Shown here: positions 37,831 to 48,410 of the stretch, one piece after another
Numbering within the stretch: the first letter of the stretch is position 1
How the letters are laid out: every line of letters starts with the position of its first letter
Assembly (NCBI GenBank): GCA_013146195.2
Contig: CM028378.1
Location: forward strand, 84,502,295 to 84,566,294
Length of the DNA: 64,000 nucleotides
Source of the DNA: Codonopsis lanceolata
Taxonomy: Eukaryota > Streptophyta > Magnoliopsida > Asterales > Campanulaceae
Reading direction: 5' to 3'
Notes under the pieces: model-generated
The model's input: the letters and a program-made list of their open reading frames with translations, nothing else
The model's database searches: none
Told to the model about the DNA's origin: nothing
Position numbers and translations under genes: made by a program

Positions 37831-37923
37831 ACGTAAGACCGTCTTATATGAGATCGCTAAAGTCATTCTTCAAGTCACCACTTTTTGTCCCCTTTTCTTT
37901 CACACACCTATATACACGTACAA

Positions 37924-38255
37924 TTTTGGTGCCTAGCATTAGTCATAGTGTATTAATGATTTAAACACACACACACACACACACAAAATTTAGTTATGAA
38001 AAAGTCGGAACGGGAATTCTGACGAGATTGATAATTTTACCGAATCTCATCCCGAAATAAGTTGGGACGGAAAAAATCCTAATAAAGTCAATATCGGGAT
38101 TATGTCGGGTTGGATCGGAAAAATCGATACTTTTGTCAGCCCTATTTAAATGAGGATTAAACTAGATACTCGATTATACATGAGCTCTATAGCCAACCTC
38201 TAATATATTGACTTTAAAATCATTAATACACTATGACTAATGCTAGGCACCAAAA
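37924..38255. mobile_element. 332-bp element with near-perfect 42-bp inverted ends
   Basis: The left arm (37924-37965) reads TTTTGGTGCCTAGCATTAG and onward. The right arm (38213-38255) is its inverse, with one single-base length difference. The middle holds an (AC)n run near 37966-37985 and GGGAC-rich sequence. No TSD is visible, so the superfamily is open. The near-perfect arms suggest a recent origin. Confidence 0.65.
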
Positions 38256-39169
38256 GTTATCAACTGAATTGGCTTACCACAAGCCTGAAAGCGTTGTAAT
38301 TTGTAAACCAAATTTGTACATAGATTCTGTTACTGTGGCATTTTCCTTGCATAATTGTGTATACCAACCAATCATATATCGTCACTGGTTGCCACCAAAT
38401 AGTCGTATAATTGTTGAATTATGAAAAAGGGATGATTAGACCTAGCTAGCCATGTTTATTTAAACCCCACATGATACCAAATTGAGCAACTTAAAATCAA
38501 TAATTTAGTGGACTAAGATATGTGTGCATCAGCATCATGCATGACGAAAATTGCAATTTGCAAGAGGCAAACAGGAAGGCTAATATCACATTAATTTTAG
38601 TCTTACATCATATTGATAATTTGATATGTTGTTGGAACGTCGTTTTCTATATCAACTCCGGACCTATATGTCATTAATCCACCTTAAAGTCTTTGTCAAG
38701 AATTACTTTTATGACCAATAATTCACTTATCATTCCTCATTTATTACAACAACGAATTCCTAAAAAGACATGCTACTTTGTTCCAAAATAAAGAGAAAAT
38801 TATCTAGAAAGGGAAACTTGTTTTTTTAACCAAGGTATTATATAATATTGACATAATTGATCACGTATTTTTAATAAGATAAATGTTGTCGGTGTATTTG
38901 GTTTGGAAGCAAAATGTTAATAATGTACTAGTAATTTGGATAAAATACTACCAATTTCGATAAGTCTTCATCATATTTCGTTAACAGAGTTATGATATGG
39001 ACTTTGTGAATTTTAAAAGGATTTCTTTAGTAAAATTTAAAGTAAATGGCATCTAATAACAATTATATAAGAAGGGGGGGGGGGTTGAAACAGAGCTTGT
39101 GCATCATTTCTTTTGTCGGGCATCAACAACTCTGCTCCATCTCACCCTAGATCCATCAAAGCAGGCCTG
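38256..39169. other. AT-rich spacer with a poly-G run
   Basis: Apart from a (G)10 run near 39075, nothing is identified. Confidence 0.4.
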
Positions 39170-39720
39170 TCTAGCTACCTCTATTTCATCAACACCCATC
39201 ATAGCCACCGTCCTCCTCTTTGCTCCAGTGCGCTCCTGCCGAGTCTTTCATCGGCTGGCCTCTCTATCTCTCTCATCCATTCTGATTCTTCCAGCGTCAT
39301 CTCCAACCTTCAACAGTACGGGGAACCTCCATTGTCGGTCCAACAACCTATCTCCACAGCCATCTCTACTTCATCAACACCCACCACAGCCGACGTCCTC
39401 TCTACTCGAGTGCACTCATGCCGAGTCCTTCATCGTCGGTCTCTCCATCTCTCTCCTCCATTCTGATTCTTCCAACGCCATCCCCGACCTTCAACACTCC
39501 TGCAAGCCTCCATTGTCGGTCCAACAACCCATCTCCACAGTCGCCTCTACTTCATCAACACCCACCATAGCCGTCGTCCTCTTCTCTACTCCAGTGCGCT
39601 CCTGTCGAGTCCTTCATTGCCGGCCTATCAATCTATCTCTTCAATTCCGATTCTTCCAGCGTCATCCCCGACCTTCAACAGTCAGACGAGCCTCCATTGT
39701 CGATCCAACAACTCATCTCT
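39170..39720 (+). repeat. Minisatellite, three copies of 181-185 bp
   Basis: CTACTTCATCAACACCCA-type words start at 39181, 39366 and 39547. Each unit continues through CTCCTGCCGAGTC-like and CATTGTCGGTCCAACAAC words. The periods are not multiples of three, so the 229-codon open frame running across them reads each copy in a different frame. I do not call it a gene. Confidence 0.85.
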
Positions 39721-40526
39721 ATAGCCGCCTTAACAAATTCAAGCCCACTACTTGGAAATTGGAAACTCCCACTGCGAAATTCAAGTAAGATCATTTCAAA
39801 TAGTCAAATAGTAGTAGTATCGGTGGTTTGAAGATTTGGGGTTGGAAGTTTGAAGATCTAGGTTGGGACTCAGGACTTTGAAGATCAGGTTTGTAATAAT
39901 AATTGGAAGAATACTAAATGCATTTTTATTATATTGAGAACCCTTTACTTTGATATTATATTATAAATCCCTTAAAGCAATCATTAAAGCCTCACATTCC
40001 ACATCATCACTCTACTAACAAAGTTGGATGGAGATTTAACGAAATTGGTGACTTTTGCCTTCAAGACTTATTACATTTGTTAAATTAGTTGTATTGAAAG
40101 TATGTTGTTAAATTTGTCACCCCCAATTTGTACACTGGTTAAAAAAGTAATTTTTCCTCTAAATAACGATCGTACTGTTCGTGGGTAACCAATTTTACCA
40201 ACCACATTACAATATCTTAAATGTGACTTATGTACTCAGTAATTGGGTGCGATGTGGTCCTTGACGTTAATGCTCCATCCAATTTTTTTAAAAAAGGCTG
40301 GTAATGTCGACTAACGGAGAAATTTTATGTGGGTATTTTTATCCTTTTAATAAATTTTATTTCCTCAATTCTTTCTTTTTTTTTCTTCTCTCTAACCTTC
40401 CTCCCCGACTACCTGGTCGAAATTGAGGCTACAGCTCAGATTCTTGAGCTGTCTACTTCCTTTCACGCAATTCCTTTTTGATTTACCTCTACTTTCTCCA
40501 ATTGATTTCCGCCCTATATCCATTTC

Positions 40527-40781
40527 CTAAAGCAGCTCCAGAATTCCATCTTTGAAACCAGTGCAAGAGATCCCCAGCAAATCCAACACCTCTTCTTCAT
40601 CATCTCCCATGGCCAAACTGTGAGTTTCAAAATCCTTATTTCCAGAAGGAACATTTTGATTATCTGTAGCTTCCCACGAACAAAAGTCTTCCGACTCCCC
40701 CTGGACCTTCGATTCATTAGTTTTGTTTTCGGCACGATGCACGCCCCCTGTTTCTTGAAAGCTTCCTACCATATTGAGCAT
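40527..40781 (-). pseudogene. Possible captured exon inside the Mutator-like element, unidentified
   Basis: The minus strand is open for 84 codons, with coding-like acidic composition (GDDEEEVLDLLGISCTGF near its end). It lies just inside the left terminal repeat, where Pack-MULEs carry captured gene pieces. I do not recognise the family. The frame could also be chance. Confidence 0.3.
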
Positions 40782-41083
40782 TTCATTTTGGGAACATGGT
40801 GTATCCCAAAAAGTCCCAAAGATAGACTGATTACATATTTCACACCGAAAATTGAGAGCACAAATAAAAAAAAATCAAAACTTGAATTTGCATAACTCAA
40901 TTAAGAAGTTGAATGAATTATTCTACAACAATAAGCTATATCCCATGACAATCAAAATAGAAGGCACATTTCAAAATCTTTGAATTACATGGGCAAAAAT
41001 TGAAACCAACTCCTAATTTCAATTCATTAAGAATAAAAACTCAGAACCTTGAGACATTATAGCCCCTAACTAAACAATGAATC

Positions 41084-41670
41084 TGATGCTGCACAATCTG
41101 GTCTTGGGCTGTTCCTTGCGGTTTGTAGGATATCTAGGCTTATGTAAAGGTATGACCCTGTCTAGACCTGTCAAAAGAAGAACACCTTAGTAGGAATGCA
41201 AGGCAAGGCCTCGCGAAACCCCTCAGGCGTGAGAGTAAGTATTAAGCTTGTAGAAAGTAAATTGACAGGGTTTCGGTGTGTAAAAGTGAGCGTACCTTTC
41301 ACATGTAACTTTGTGAGGTATATATAGCCCTTTTTGGAGTGAAATCCGGACTGAGTTATTATGATGGAGAGAATTTAGGACTTTATGACCATAAATGCGG
41401 GTTGACCGCGTAACTGACGGAGACATGGCTTGAATCTCGGGCTCGGGAGTTATCTACTAGTTAGGCTCGGGATAGATATCAGGTTTATTCGAGCAGCCCT
41501 GCTCCCTGCTCGCTGATTGGTAGATAGACTCCTGCTCGGGATAGATGTAAGGTGTTTACCCCGCGGTTATCCTGTCCGGGTGACCTCTTTCATGGTCTCT
41601 AACATGCATGTGCTTATCACGTGGTACACATGTGCTTGGCTCATAACCAGGATTTGGGCCGAGCTCATCA
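41084..41670 (-). mobile_element. Solo LTR, Ty3/gypsy type (family B), 587 bp, in the Mutator-like element
   Basis: Read on the minus strand it starts TGATGAGCTCGGCCCAAATC and ends GATTGTGCAGCATCA, so it has TG...CA ends. GAATC flanks both sides (41079-41083 and 41671-41675), a perfect 5-bp TSD. A TATATATACC box and GAGGGGTTTCGCG near the middle fit LTR promoter and R-region patterns. It is homologous to 28133-28576. No internal retroelement sequence remains, consistent with LTR-LTR recombination. Confidence 0.9.
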
Positions 41671-42380
41671 GAATCACTTGTACTCGAAAGTCGGTGGTAG
41701 TGGTGAATCAAAGCTCTCCAAAACCTTTGCTTGACTTCACCACTTTGTTTATTTTTCTCCTCCTTTTTACCTCCCCCAAACATACCCCCAAACCAGAACG
41801 ACAATTCAGCCTCAGGTTACGGCTCCCGATTCGGCATTTGAAACCTTCCTCCTTCCCCCCTCCCTTCCGTCTATCAGGTCTCTTTCTTTGTTGTGCAACC
41901 ATTGAATCACCATTACAATATCCATAGAGTTATTCCTCTGTGATTTCTACTCTAAGATTTCATTTGTCGAGCTCGTACGCAGGTGTCGTCATGCACATTC
42001 GCTAGGATTTTCTTTTGCCCTAGCGAACTGGTCTTTCAAAGAAACAAATGGGGATTTCGCCCCAGTATGCTTCTTACCCGCACCGTTGCTCTTCCCCCGG
42101 ATCGTGTCACACTTTTTTTGTCCGTACTGGGTTTAGAACTTCGAAAAGTTTGAAAGAAATGGCCCACATAATTTGCCCCCATCTCTCATTTCAAGAAATA
42201 AAATTTACTGAAATGACAAAAATACTCACATAAAATTTCTCGACATTAGCAGCTCAGTTAAAAAATTGGATGGACCGTTAATGTTGAGGATCACATCGTA
42301 CTTAATTTCTGAGTACATTGGTGAGATATTGTAATGTGGTTGGTCAAATCGTTTACCTACGAATAGTACGATCGTTATTT

Positions 42381-42690
42381 GGATAATCTTCCCCTAAATA
42401 AATGATATTTTAGAAGAAAAAAATTGTTTCAATTCTAATTAAAGATGTGTTTTCCAAACTTTTAGAAAAAGTTGGATGATTTAAAAAGAGATGCTACGAG
42501 GAAATAGAAAAATAATCATGCAACTCATCAACAATAATCACACTTAAACAACGGTTGATCAGTCTTTTAATAAATCTCCTTAATATGTTTGCAAATTTTA
42601 AAACATCATTTATTTTGGGACATAGGTAGTGATTACTAATGACACATTGTATCTAATTAGTGATTAATAATGACACATTGTATCTAATTG
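42381..42690. other. Spacer between two transposon blocks
   Basis: The phrase GTGATTAATAATGACACATTGTATC-like sequence occurs twice near 42630-42690. Otherwise nothing is identified. Confidence 0.4.
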
Positions 42691-42977
42691 GCAAAAACTA
42701 GAGGTGGCAAACAAGCGGGCGTGTGCGACATCCATATGGGCAATGTGCTCAAATGGACGGGCGAGTAAGTGTCAATTTAATACCATGGGCATGGGCGCCC
42801 ATCTAATCATTAACACAAAATTATCAATTAAATACAATAATTATAAAAATTTATTCTTTAACGAAAAATACTCAAAAATTAATTTTTAGAATTATTGGTA
42901 CAAAGGGAGCTAAATGAAAAGGAATAGTAGTACCCGATTCTTCCACAACTAATTTTTCTTTTTCATCATCCTTGTAA

Positions 42978-44309
42978 GGTCAAACTACCCAAATGGTCCT
43001 TGTGCTTTTTGGGTTTCTCGATTTTTGTCTTTTAACTAAAATTTTCAAAATTTTCCTCCATGTACTCAAATTTTTCACGGGATTAGTCATTCCGTACAAT
43101 TCTGTTAAATTTCTACCGTTAATTCAACCACGTGCATCTCACATGATTTTTGGCAGGGGTAAATCTATCATTTCACCTTATAAAAGTTTAGGGACCATTT
43201 AGCAAAAAAAATATTTCATGGGCCTAATTGTATATCCTCTCCTTCCTCCTCCACCCAGCCCCTCATAAACCCAACTCCCTCCTCTCTATAATTTTTTTCC
43301 TCCTTCAGCGCCTTCTTCTCTCTCTTTCGTCTACTGCGAATTTATCAACGTTAACAAAGGAAATCAGAAAGCACTTAATTTGATCCCAACTAAGGGATAG
43401 CAACAGTAAATCTATAAACAACGGGAAGAACCCAGAAACCTTGGATGAACCAATATCCAGATGGATTAAATTACAGTTTCTGCCTTCTATAATAAATGCT
43501 GCGGCAGAGGGCTTGGAATCAAGGGAGGAAAACGCTGGCTAAAAGAAACTATTTTGCGACAAGATGTCGATGATGGGATTGGGAAATTGAGGCCGGAAAG
43601 AAAATGGGTTGATTTTGCTTTTGCTTGAAAATGTGTTTAGAAGAAGAATATGTGAAGAGAGAGGAGGAAAGATAGGAAGGAAACGAGGAAAGAGAATGGG
43701 AAGATGGAAAAAGATGAGGGGGAAGCACGGAGGAAAGGGAGGAGAGAGTAGAAAGAACGGAGGGAGAAGAGAAGGAGGAAGAGGAAGGAGATACAAATCA
43801 TTTTTGTCGGCGATCTGTTCACGACAGAGAAGGGGGAGAGGTGGTATTTGGAGTTGAGGTTGGGGCTGATGGAGGGTATGGGAATGGTGGGTATGGTCTC
43901 AAGGTGGTGATCATTGGAGTGGTGGGGCGGGAGGGAGTGAGAGACGGTGGGGACGGTGTTGTTGATGATGATGGTGGCGGTGGTTGGGTTGTTCCGCCAT
44001 GACTATGGTAGGCACCGCCGAACCGATAAGTGGAATTGATCAGGAGTGTTCTAGCGAAACTGAAATTAGAAAAGTTGACTCACGTGCTGACTGAGTTGTT
44101 CAGCTTAAGTCTACTTGAACACTTAGTTGTGCATAGACAATTTTACCCCCGGGAAAAATCACATGACGCGCACGTGAAAAAAACTTAACAACAGAATTGG
44201 ACGGAAGGACCAAGTTTGCAGAAAATTTCAGCTTAAAGACCAATTCCGAATAATTAGGACCAAAACCGAGAAACCCAAAAAGTACAGGGACTATTTGGGT
44301 AGTTTGCCC
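42978..44309. mobile_element. Mutator-like element 2, 1,332 bp, nested in the hAT unit
   Basis: The left end GGTCAAACTACCCAAATGGT and the inverted right end GGGCAAACTACCCAAATAGT begin arms of roughly 200 bp. The arms share CTTTTTGGGTTTCTCG and CACGTG-containing sequence. TCCTTGTAA (42969-42977) and TTCTTGTAA (44310-44318) form an 8/9 TSD. The interior is purine-rich near 43640-43800 and shows no recognisable gene. Confidence 0.85.
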
Positions 44310-44353
44310 TTCTTGTAATTACTACATCTCATTCTTTAGTTGATGGCTCCATT

Positions 44354-44563
44354 AATAGATCACAAGATATCAACTTATCAGATTTCCCACCTCGGTTCCT
44401 CTTTGGAGCTACCACCTCCGCCTACCAAGTTTCTCTCTCCTCTCTCTCTCTCTGCCTATCTCTCTCTTAATCAACATTTTTTCCGACTTTGTAGATTGAA
44501 GGATCATATTGTGAAAATGGTAAAACTCCTAGCAATTGGGATGCGTTTAATCATGCCCAAGAT
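44354..44563 (+). pseudogene. GH1 beta-glucosidase gene fragment (exons 1-2)
   Basis: Exon 1 (44354-44428) encodes INLSDFPPRFLFGATTSAYQ, the N-terminal signature of family-1 beta-glucosidases. A GT...AG intron (44429-44494) follows at the position used by plant GH1 genes. Exon 2 (44495-44563) then reads IEGSYCENGKTPSNWDAFNH. The fragment stops there; the catalytic TFNEP and ENG regions are absent. It lies between two Mutator-like elements within the hAT-type unit, so it was probably captured as genomic DNA with its intron. In intact plants these enzymes hydrolyse glucosides in vacuole, plastid or cell wall. The start codon is not certain, and no product of use is expected. Confidence 0.8.
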
Positions 44564-44634
44564 AATTTATACTCCCTCCACCCCCAAAGTAATTGTTATG
44601 GGTCAACTAAATTAAGCTTTGACCAAATATTTAT

Positions 44635-46117
44635 AGCTTAAATAGTAATTTGGTCACCCTACTTTTCATCTTTTTTCATTAAGATCACTCTTTTTTTTTT
44701 CAATTTAATCATATACTTAGCTTTATTTTCACGTTCATCACTCCATCCAATTTTTTGGATGAAAAACTTTAAAACAAAATAAAACCCGAAAATGCCCCCA
44801 CTTAATGCAATTGGATCTTTTTAATCCAATTTTGACTTTAAAACAAATTAAAGGCCTACCACATTTGACCACAAACGATTTGCAATCATTGGCACAATCC
44901 CTCGCTTATCAAAACCATGTCAAAGCTTGCCTTCGACCTTCACACAAACTAGAGTTTCACAACTGGAAGTCTGGAAGGCGGAGTTGGATTCGTGCGATGA
45001 TGGCGGAGAGCTTAGGAACTGAGATTTGTCCGGATCTGGGGTTGTAGACGAAGAAGAGAGAGAGAAAGAGATGAAAGATGAAGAGATAGGACATGATTGA
45101 GAAATCGGTTGGAGATGATAGCAGATGACAACACTTGAGCACTGAGGGCATATCCGCTTCCAGAATCGATCTTCGCCCTCTACCAGTAGAAGAAGGCAAA
45201 GCACCCAAGGAACCCGAATTCTTTGGCGCAGGAAGACTCAAAATAAATGACATAACGGCCTGCGTTTCAAACCTATCACTCTTTCTCTTAGGTTTTTCCC
45301 CGTCGCTATCTTCTTTGTCGTCTTTGGAATTGATCAAAGACAGATTCACGGGTGGCTGAAATTGAACAATCTTTTTGGGTTTAGGTTCCAGGGAAATTTG
45401 AGGGTTCACTGAGTTTTAGGTCTTCGATTGAGGTAGCAAAGAGAATAAAGGAGAAGATTAATTTGGATTGTTGATGATTTTCTGGGTCTTGAGATTTGGG
45501 AATTAGGGGTAAGGGGTTAATTAGGGCTTGTGATTTGGGAGGCGGGATTAGGAAGAATGGAGAGTGTGAGGATGATTTGGGGGGTGGGAGAGACGAAAAG
45601 AAGTTTTCCGTGGTCGATTTAGTGGTATATGATGTTGATTTACTTCAGTTGGGGCTTGGATTCTTCTTGTTCTTCGTTTGAAGAGGCATAACTAGCTAAC
45701 AATGAGTCCATTCTAGAGAATGGGGAAAAATAAAACCAGACGAAAGTGTTTGAGAAGAGATATGGATTATGGAGCCTCCTTATGCTAGGATAGCTTCACG
45801 CGGGGGTCCATCCATTTATAATTTCGAAGAACTCTTCAAACCGACTGGAGATGATATAAATACATATTAAATATTGATAATTTGATCTTTTAGTTTGACC
45901 CCTTAACTATTAACATTTTAAACTGAAAACTCTTAACATTCGTAAGGGCGTTTTGGTCATTTCAAATATTTTCGTCCATCTAACTAACATAAATAATTCC
46001 CAGTGACCTTATTCACTTGATTTATCAATTATAGTCACTAAATTGAGGAAAAAAATAATAAAGTGAACTTAATGAAAAATATTTGGAAAATAGGGTGACC
46101 AAATTGCTATTTAAGCC
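44635..46117. mobile_element. Pack-MULE, 1,483 bp, with perfect 9-bp TSD
   Basis: The left end is AGCTTAAATAGTAATTTGGT and the inverted right end is GGCTTAAATAGCAATTTGGT. Both continue through GGTCACCCTA and TTCATTAAG. AATATTTAT lies immediately outside both ends (44626-44634 and 46118-46126), a perfect 9-bp Mutator TSD. Instead of a transposase it carries a reversed fragment of a host gene related to PRCC. Confidence 0.92.
45145..45711 (-). pseudogene. PRCC-like gene fragment captured by the Pack-MULE
   Basis: The minus strand starts at ATG 45711-45709 with MDSLLASYASSNEEQEES, the N-terminus typical of plant PRCC-like proteins. In a shifted frame it continues with FFSSLPPPKSSS and IPPPKSQ. 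In a third frame (from about 45385) come KKIVQFQPPVNLSLI, then SLPAPKNSGSLGALPSS and RRSILEAD. Such Pro-Lys repeats are characteristic of PRCC, a nuclear protein linked to pre-mRNA splicing and mitotic control in animals. At least two frame changes and a stop show it is dead. The sequence down to about 44958 remains open but is not recognised. Only the 5' part of the gene was captured. Confidence 0.7.
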
Positions 46118-46619
46118 AATATTTATTGACGAAATTCTAAACATTCCTATTGGTAATACTCTTAATATTGTACCAATGATTTGAATGTCATCATAATAAA
46201 TACTCACTCCATCCCCATATGCCATAGCATTAGTTGTTAGAAGAGTAAGAGAATGAGTTCTAGGATGGGTGCCCAAGTGGGCGCCCATTTAGCTCATTAT
46301 AATAAATAGTCTCAAATAGACATGTCATTTTGTGCCCACTTAAATTTTTGGGTGTACACATACCAATTATTTATTGGGCGATCTGGGCAGACAAACGGGC
46401 ATAGAAAAAATTGCCACCTCTAGCAAAACTTTGTGTAATACAGTATTACGGATCATAATCGATAAGGACATATCCATGTTAAATAAGTCAAATTTTAGAA
46501 ATTTCAATGCAATCCCTCAGCTTTTGGAAACTACAACGTCCCCCCACACGTTTATAAATAAAGAGTGTCACTGTAGACATCCTAATTTCGTAAACCCCCC
46601 CATTTCGTAAAATGTCCTG

Positions 46620-46621
<2 letters not shown>

Positions 46622-46698
<77 letters not shown>
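46622..46698. repeat. (AT)n microsatellite
   Basis: About 38 AT units just right of the hAT-type unit. Confidence 0.95.
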
Positions 46699-46699
<1 letters not shown>

Positions 46700-46737
46700 C
46701 AAATAGACAAACGAATGTTACTTCTGTTAACGTTTTA

Positions 46738-47240
46738 GGGGGCCAGAGTTGAAAACATGAAAGGATAACAGGTTAGGGGCAGAATGAAAGATTGAAGAAA
46801 TTGTGAAGGATTACAAGTCGAGGCGCGGTGCCCAGACTTGCATGTGTCGCACCCCGATATGATTTTCCATCCCAGCTTGCTGCTCTATGTACATGTTGCA
46901 TGGATCACATTTTCTACACAGAGTGTTTGCTTGCTGAGCCCTGTTTCCCCAGTTCTCTGACATGTTTTCTCCTATAAAAGGAGACCCTGAGCCTCACTTG
47001 AAAAACACCCCAAGCTTCTCCCTTCAAGCTTCCTCCTTCCTCTGTGAAGCGAGCCAAGGCAGCCTGCCTCCTCCTCCCTTGCCTTGTGCAAGTGAGCCTT
47101 CGAGCCCTTGGCCTTCAACCGCCTGCCCTCTCGGCAGCCTCCTCCATTGCCCGAGCAAGCGAGCCTCTTCCGTCCTCGCCCTGGCGAGCCGATCTAAAAA
47201 GCCAAAAACTACAGTTACGCTGCCCGGATACAACGTAAAT

Positions 47241-47277
<37 letters not shown>

Positions 47278-47470
47278 ACTACTGTTACTCTGCGCAAACT
47301 CCGACAAAACATCTTCCACCGCCTTTGCCTATTCTGGGCAAAGCACAGCATACCGCCTACCACAAAAAGCAACAACAACAACAAAAGAAAAAGACTTTTT
47401 CTCTCGAGAAGACAAGGGAAGCACACCTAAAAACTACAAACGCCTAGTAGGCTAAAGCCTAAACGTATAC
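46738..47470 (+). mobile_element. LTR-like promoter and leader sequence
   Basis: TGTCGCACCCCGATATG near 46844 has the look of an LTR start. A clear TATA box (CCTATAAAAGGAGACC, about 46971) is followed by a C-rich leader, a (CAA)n tract at 47239-47277 and an A-rich segment. Open frames across this GC-rich part (47,0-47,4 kb) overlap in several registers and none is recognised. I infer a retrotransposon LTR or its leader; no TSD was found. Confidence 0.4.
47239..47277 (+). repeat. (CAA)n microsatellite
   Basis: About 13 units of CAA/ACA. Confidence 0.9.
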
Positions 47471-47865
47471 ACCTGGTTCAGATACTCATGCTTCAAGAGG
47501 TAAGTATCCACCTACTAGTATGTTCCCATTATTACTAAATGTAGAAGATTAATCTTATGCATGCTTTATAAATATTAGTTATAAATAATATTATAATTAG
47601 TTAAATGTTAGTATACATATTAATATAGTAAATAATAAATAAAATGTAGATATAATAATTATGTATGTTCTTAAATAATGTTTATACATAAAATCATAAT
47701 TATTTTATATTTTAGAATGTAGTTAAATTATAATATTTCAATGCATCATTAAATTTTTTAATATAAATTATGTTCATATAATGTAAATATAATTATAAAA
47801 TAGATGTTATTATGATGCTTTAAAACAAAGCTCCTTTATTTTCATTATATATATAATACTTTTTC
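47471..47865. other. AT-rich spacer
   Basis: Nothing identified. Confidence 0.4.
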
Positions 47866-48000
47866 GGACCATACACGCTGTAGGTTCCCGGGACTTACGC
47901 CCGCGCCCCGCGCGCCCTTGGATAGTGGTGCGCGTGCGTGCGGATGCGGGACACCACTGCTCTCATTCCACCCTCCCTTGTTTGAGGGAAGACGAAATTA
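47866..48000. other. Short GC-rich island
   Basis: GCCCGCGCCCCGCGCGCCC and GTGCGCGTGCGTGCGGATGC lie within about 100 bp in otherwise AT-rich DNA. No gene is attached to it. Confidence 0.5.
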
Positions 48001-48075
48001 AAAGTGCGAGAGGATTGCTGTCTAAGATAGCGCGTTTGAATACGCCTTAGTTGCCTTTAGTGGATTTTTTGGTCC

Positions 48076-48410
48076 AATATGGGAGCTTTGAGTTTTCTAC
48101 ATCAAGTTATCCATTGTTTAGGGGATACCAGGATATATGAATACATCACTCTTTCATTCTCATTCTTCCTTTTTTAGAGAAAAACGGAAAAGTGCAATAA
48201 ATCAGTGTTGCGAGGCCCCACTATGGATTTTATGAAAATAGTCTTATGGCCTATTTCGATCACTATGGGTGCTTTGGGTTTCCTGCATCAAGTTATCCCT
48301 TGTTTAGGGGATACCAGGATATAGGAATACATCACCTTTTCATTCTCATTCTCTCATTTTTAGGGGAAAACAGAAATGTGCAAGAAAAGATGTTGTGATG
48401 CTCCACTAGA
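48076..48410. repeat. Direct duplication, period about 188 bp
   Basis: CAAGTTATCC...TTGTTTAGGGGATACCAGGATAT occurs at about 48102 and about 48290. CATTCTCATTCT and a GTGCAA block follow in both copies. Diverged and non-coding. Confidence 0.8.

Larger units (their letters stand above)
40161..42380. mobile_element. Mutator-like element with long inverted ends (about 220 bp)
   Basis: The left end (40161-40375) and right end (42185-42380) are inverted copies. Both contain AAATAACGATCGTACT, CCAACCACATTACAATATCT, GTACTCAG, TCCATCCAATTTTTT and GAGAAATTTTATGTG. Arms of this length are typical of Mutator-like elements. Similar 9-mers outside the ends (CCTCTAAAT and CCCCTAAAT) may be the TSD, but they imply unequal arm ends, so the borders are uncertain by about 15 bp. 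No transposase is present. The interior carries a solo LTR and an unidentified open stretch. Confidence 0.75.
42699..46422. mobile_element. hAT-type composite unit, 3.7 kb, carrying two MULEs and two host-gene fragments
   Basis: The left end is TAGAGGTGGCAA (42699) and the right end is its exact inverse, TTGCCACCTCTA (ending 46422). Flanking 8-mers GCAAAAAC and GCAAAACT are near-identical and consistent with a hAT TSD plus a one-base slip. GGGCGCCCAT / ATGGGCGCCC words lie near both ends. Enclosed are a Mutator-like element (42978-44309), a GH1 gene fragment (44354-44563) and a second Mutator-like element (44635-46117). No hAT transposase is present. Confidence 0.7.

Noticed and set aside
39099..39788. 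229-codon open frame, the second longest in the window
   Set aside because: It runs through a minisatellite whose 185- and 181-bp periods change the reading register in each copy, so no repeat protein is encoded.
43539..43857. Open frames on both strands rich in Pro/Leu/Phe or Arg/Gly/Lys
   Set aside because: They come from a purine-rich tract (GGAGGAAGAGGAAGGAG-like) inside a Mutator-like element, with no recognisable domain.
46962..47447. 161-codon open frame with poly-Thr, and the opposite frame with poly-Cys
   Set aside because: Both arise from the (CAA)n microsatellite and the C-rich leader. Several registers are open at once.
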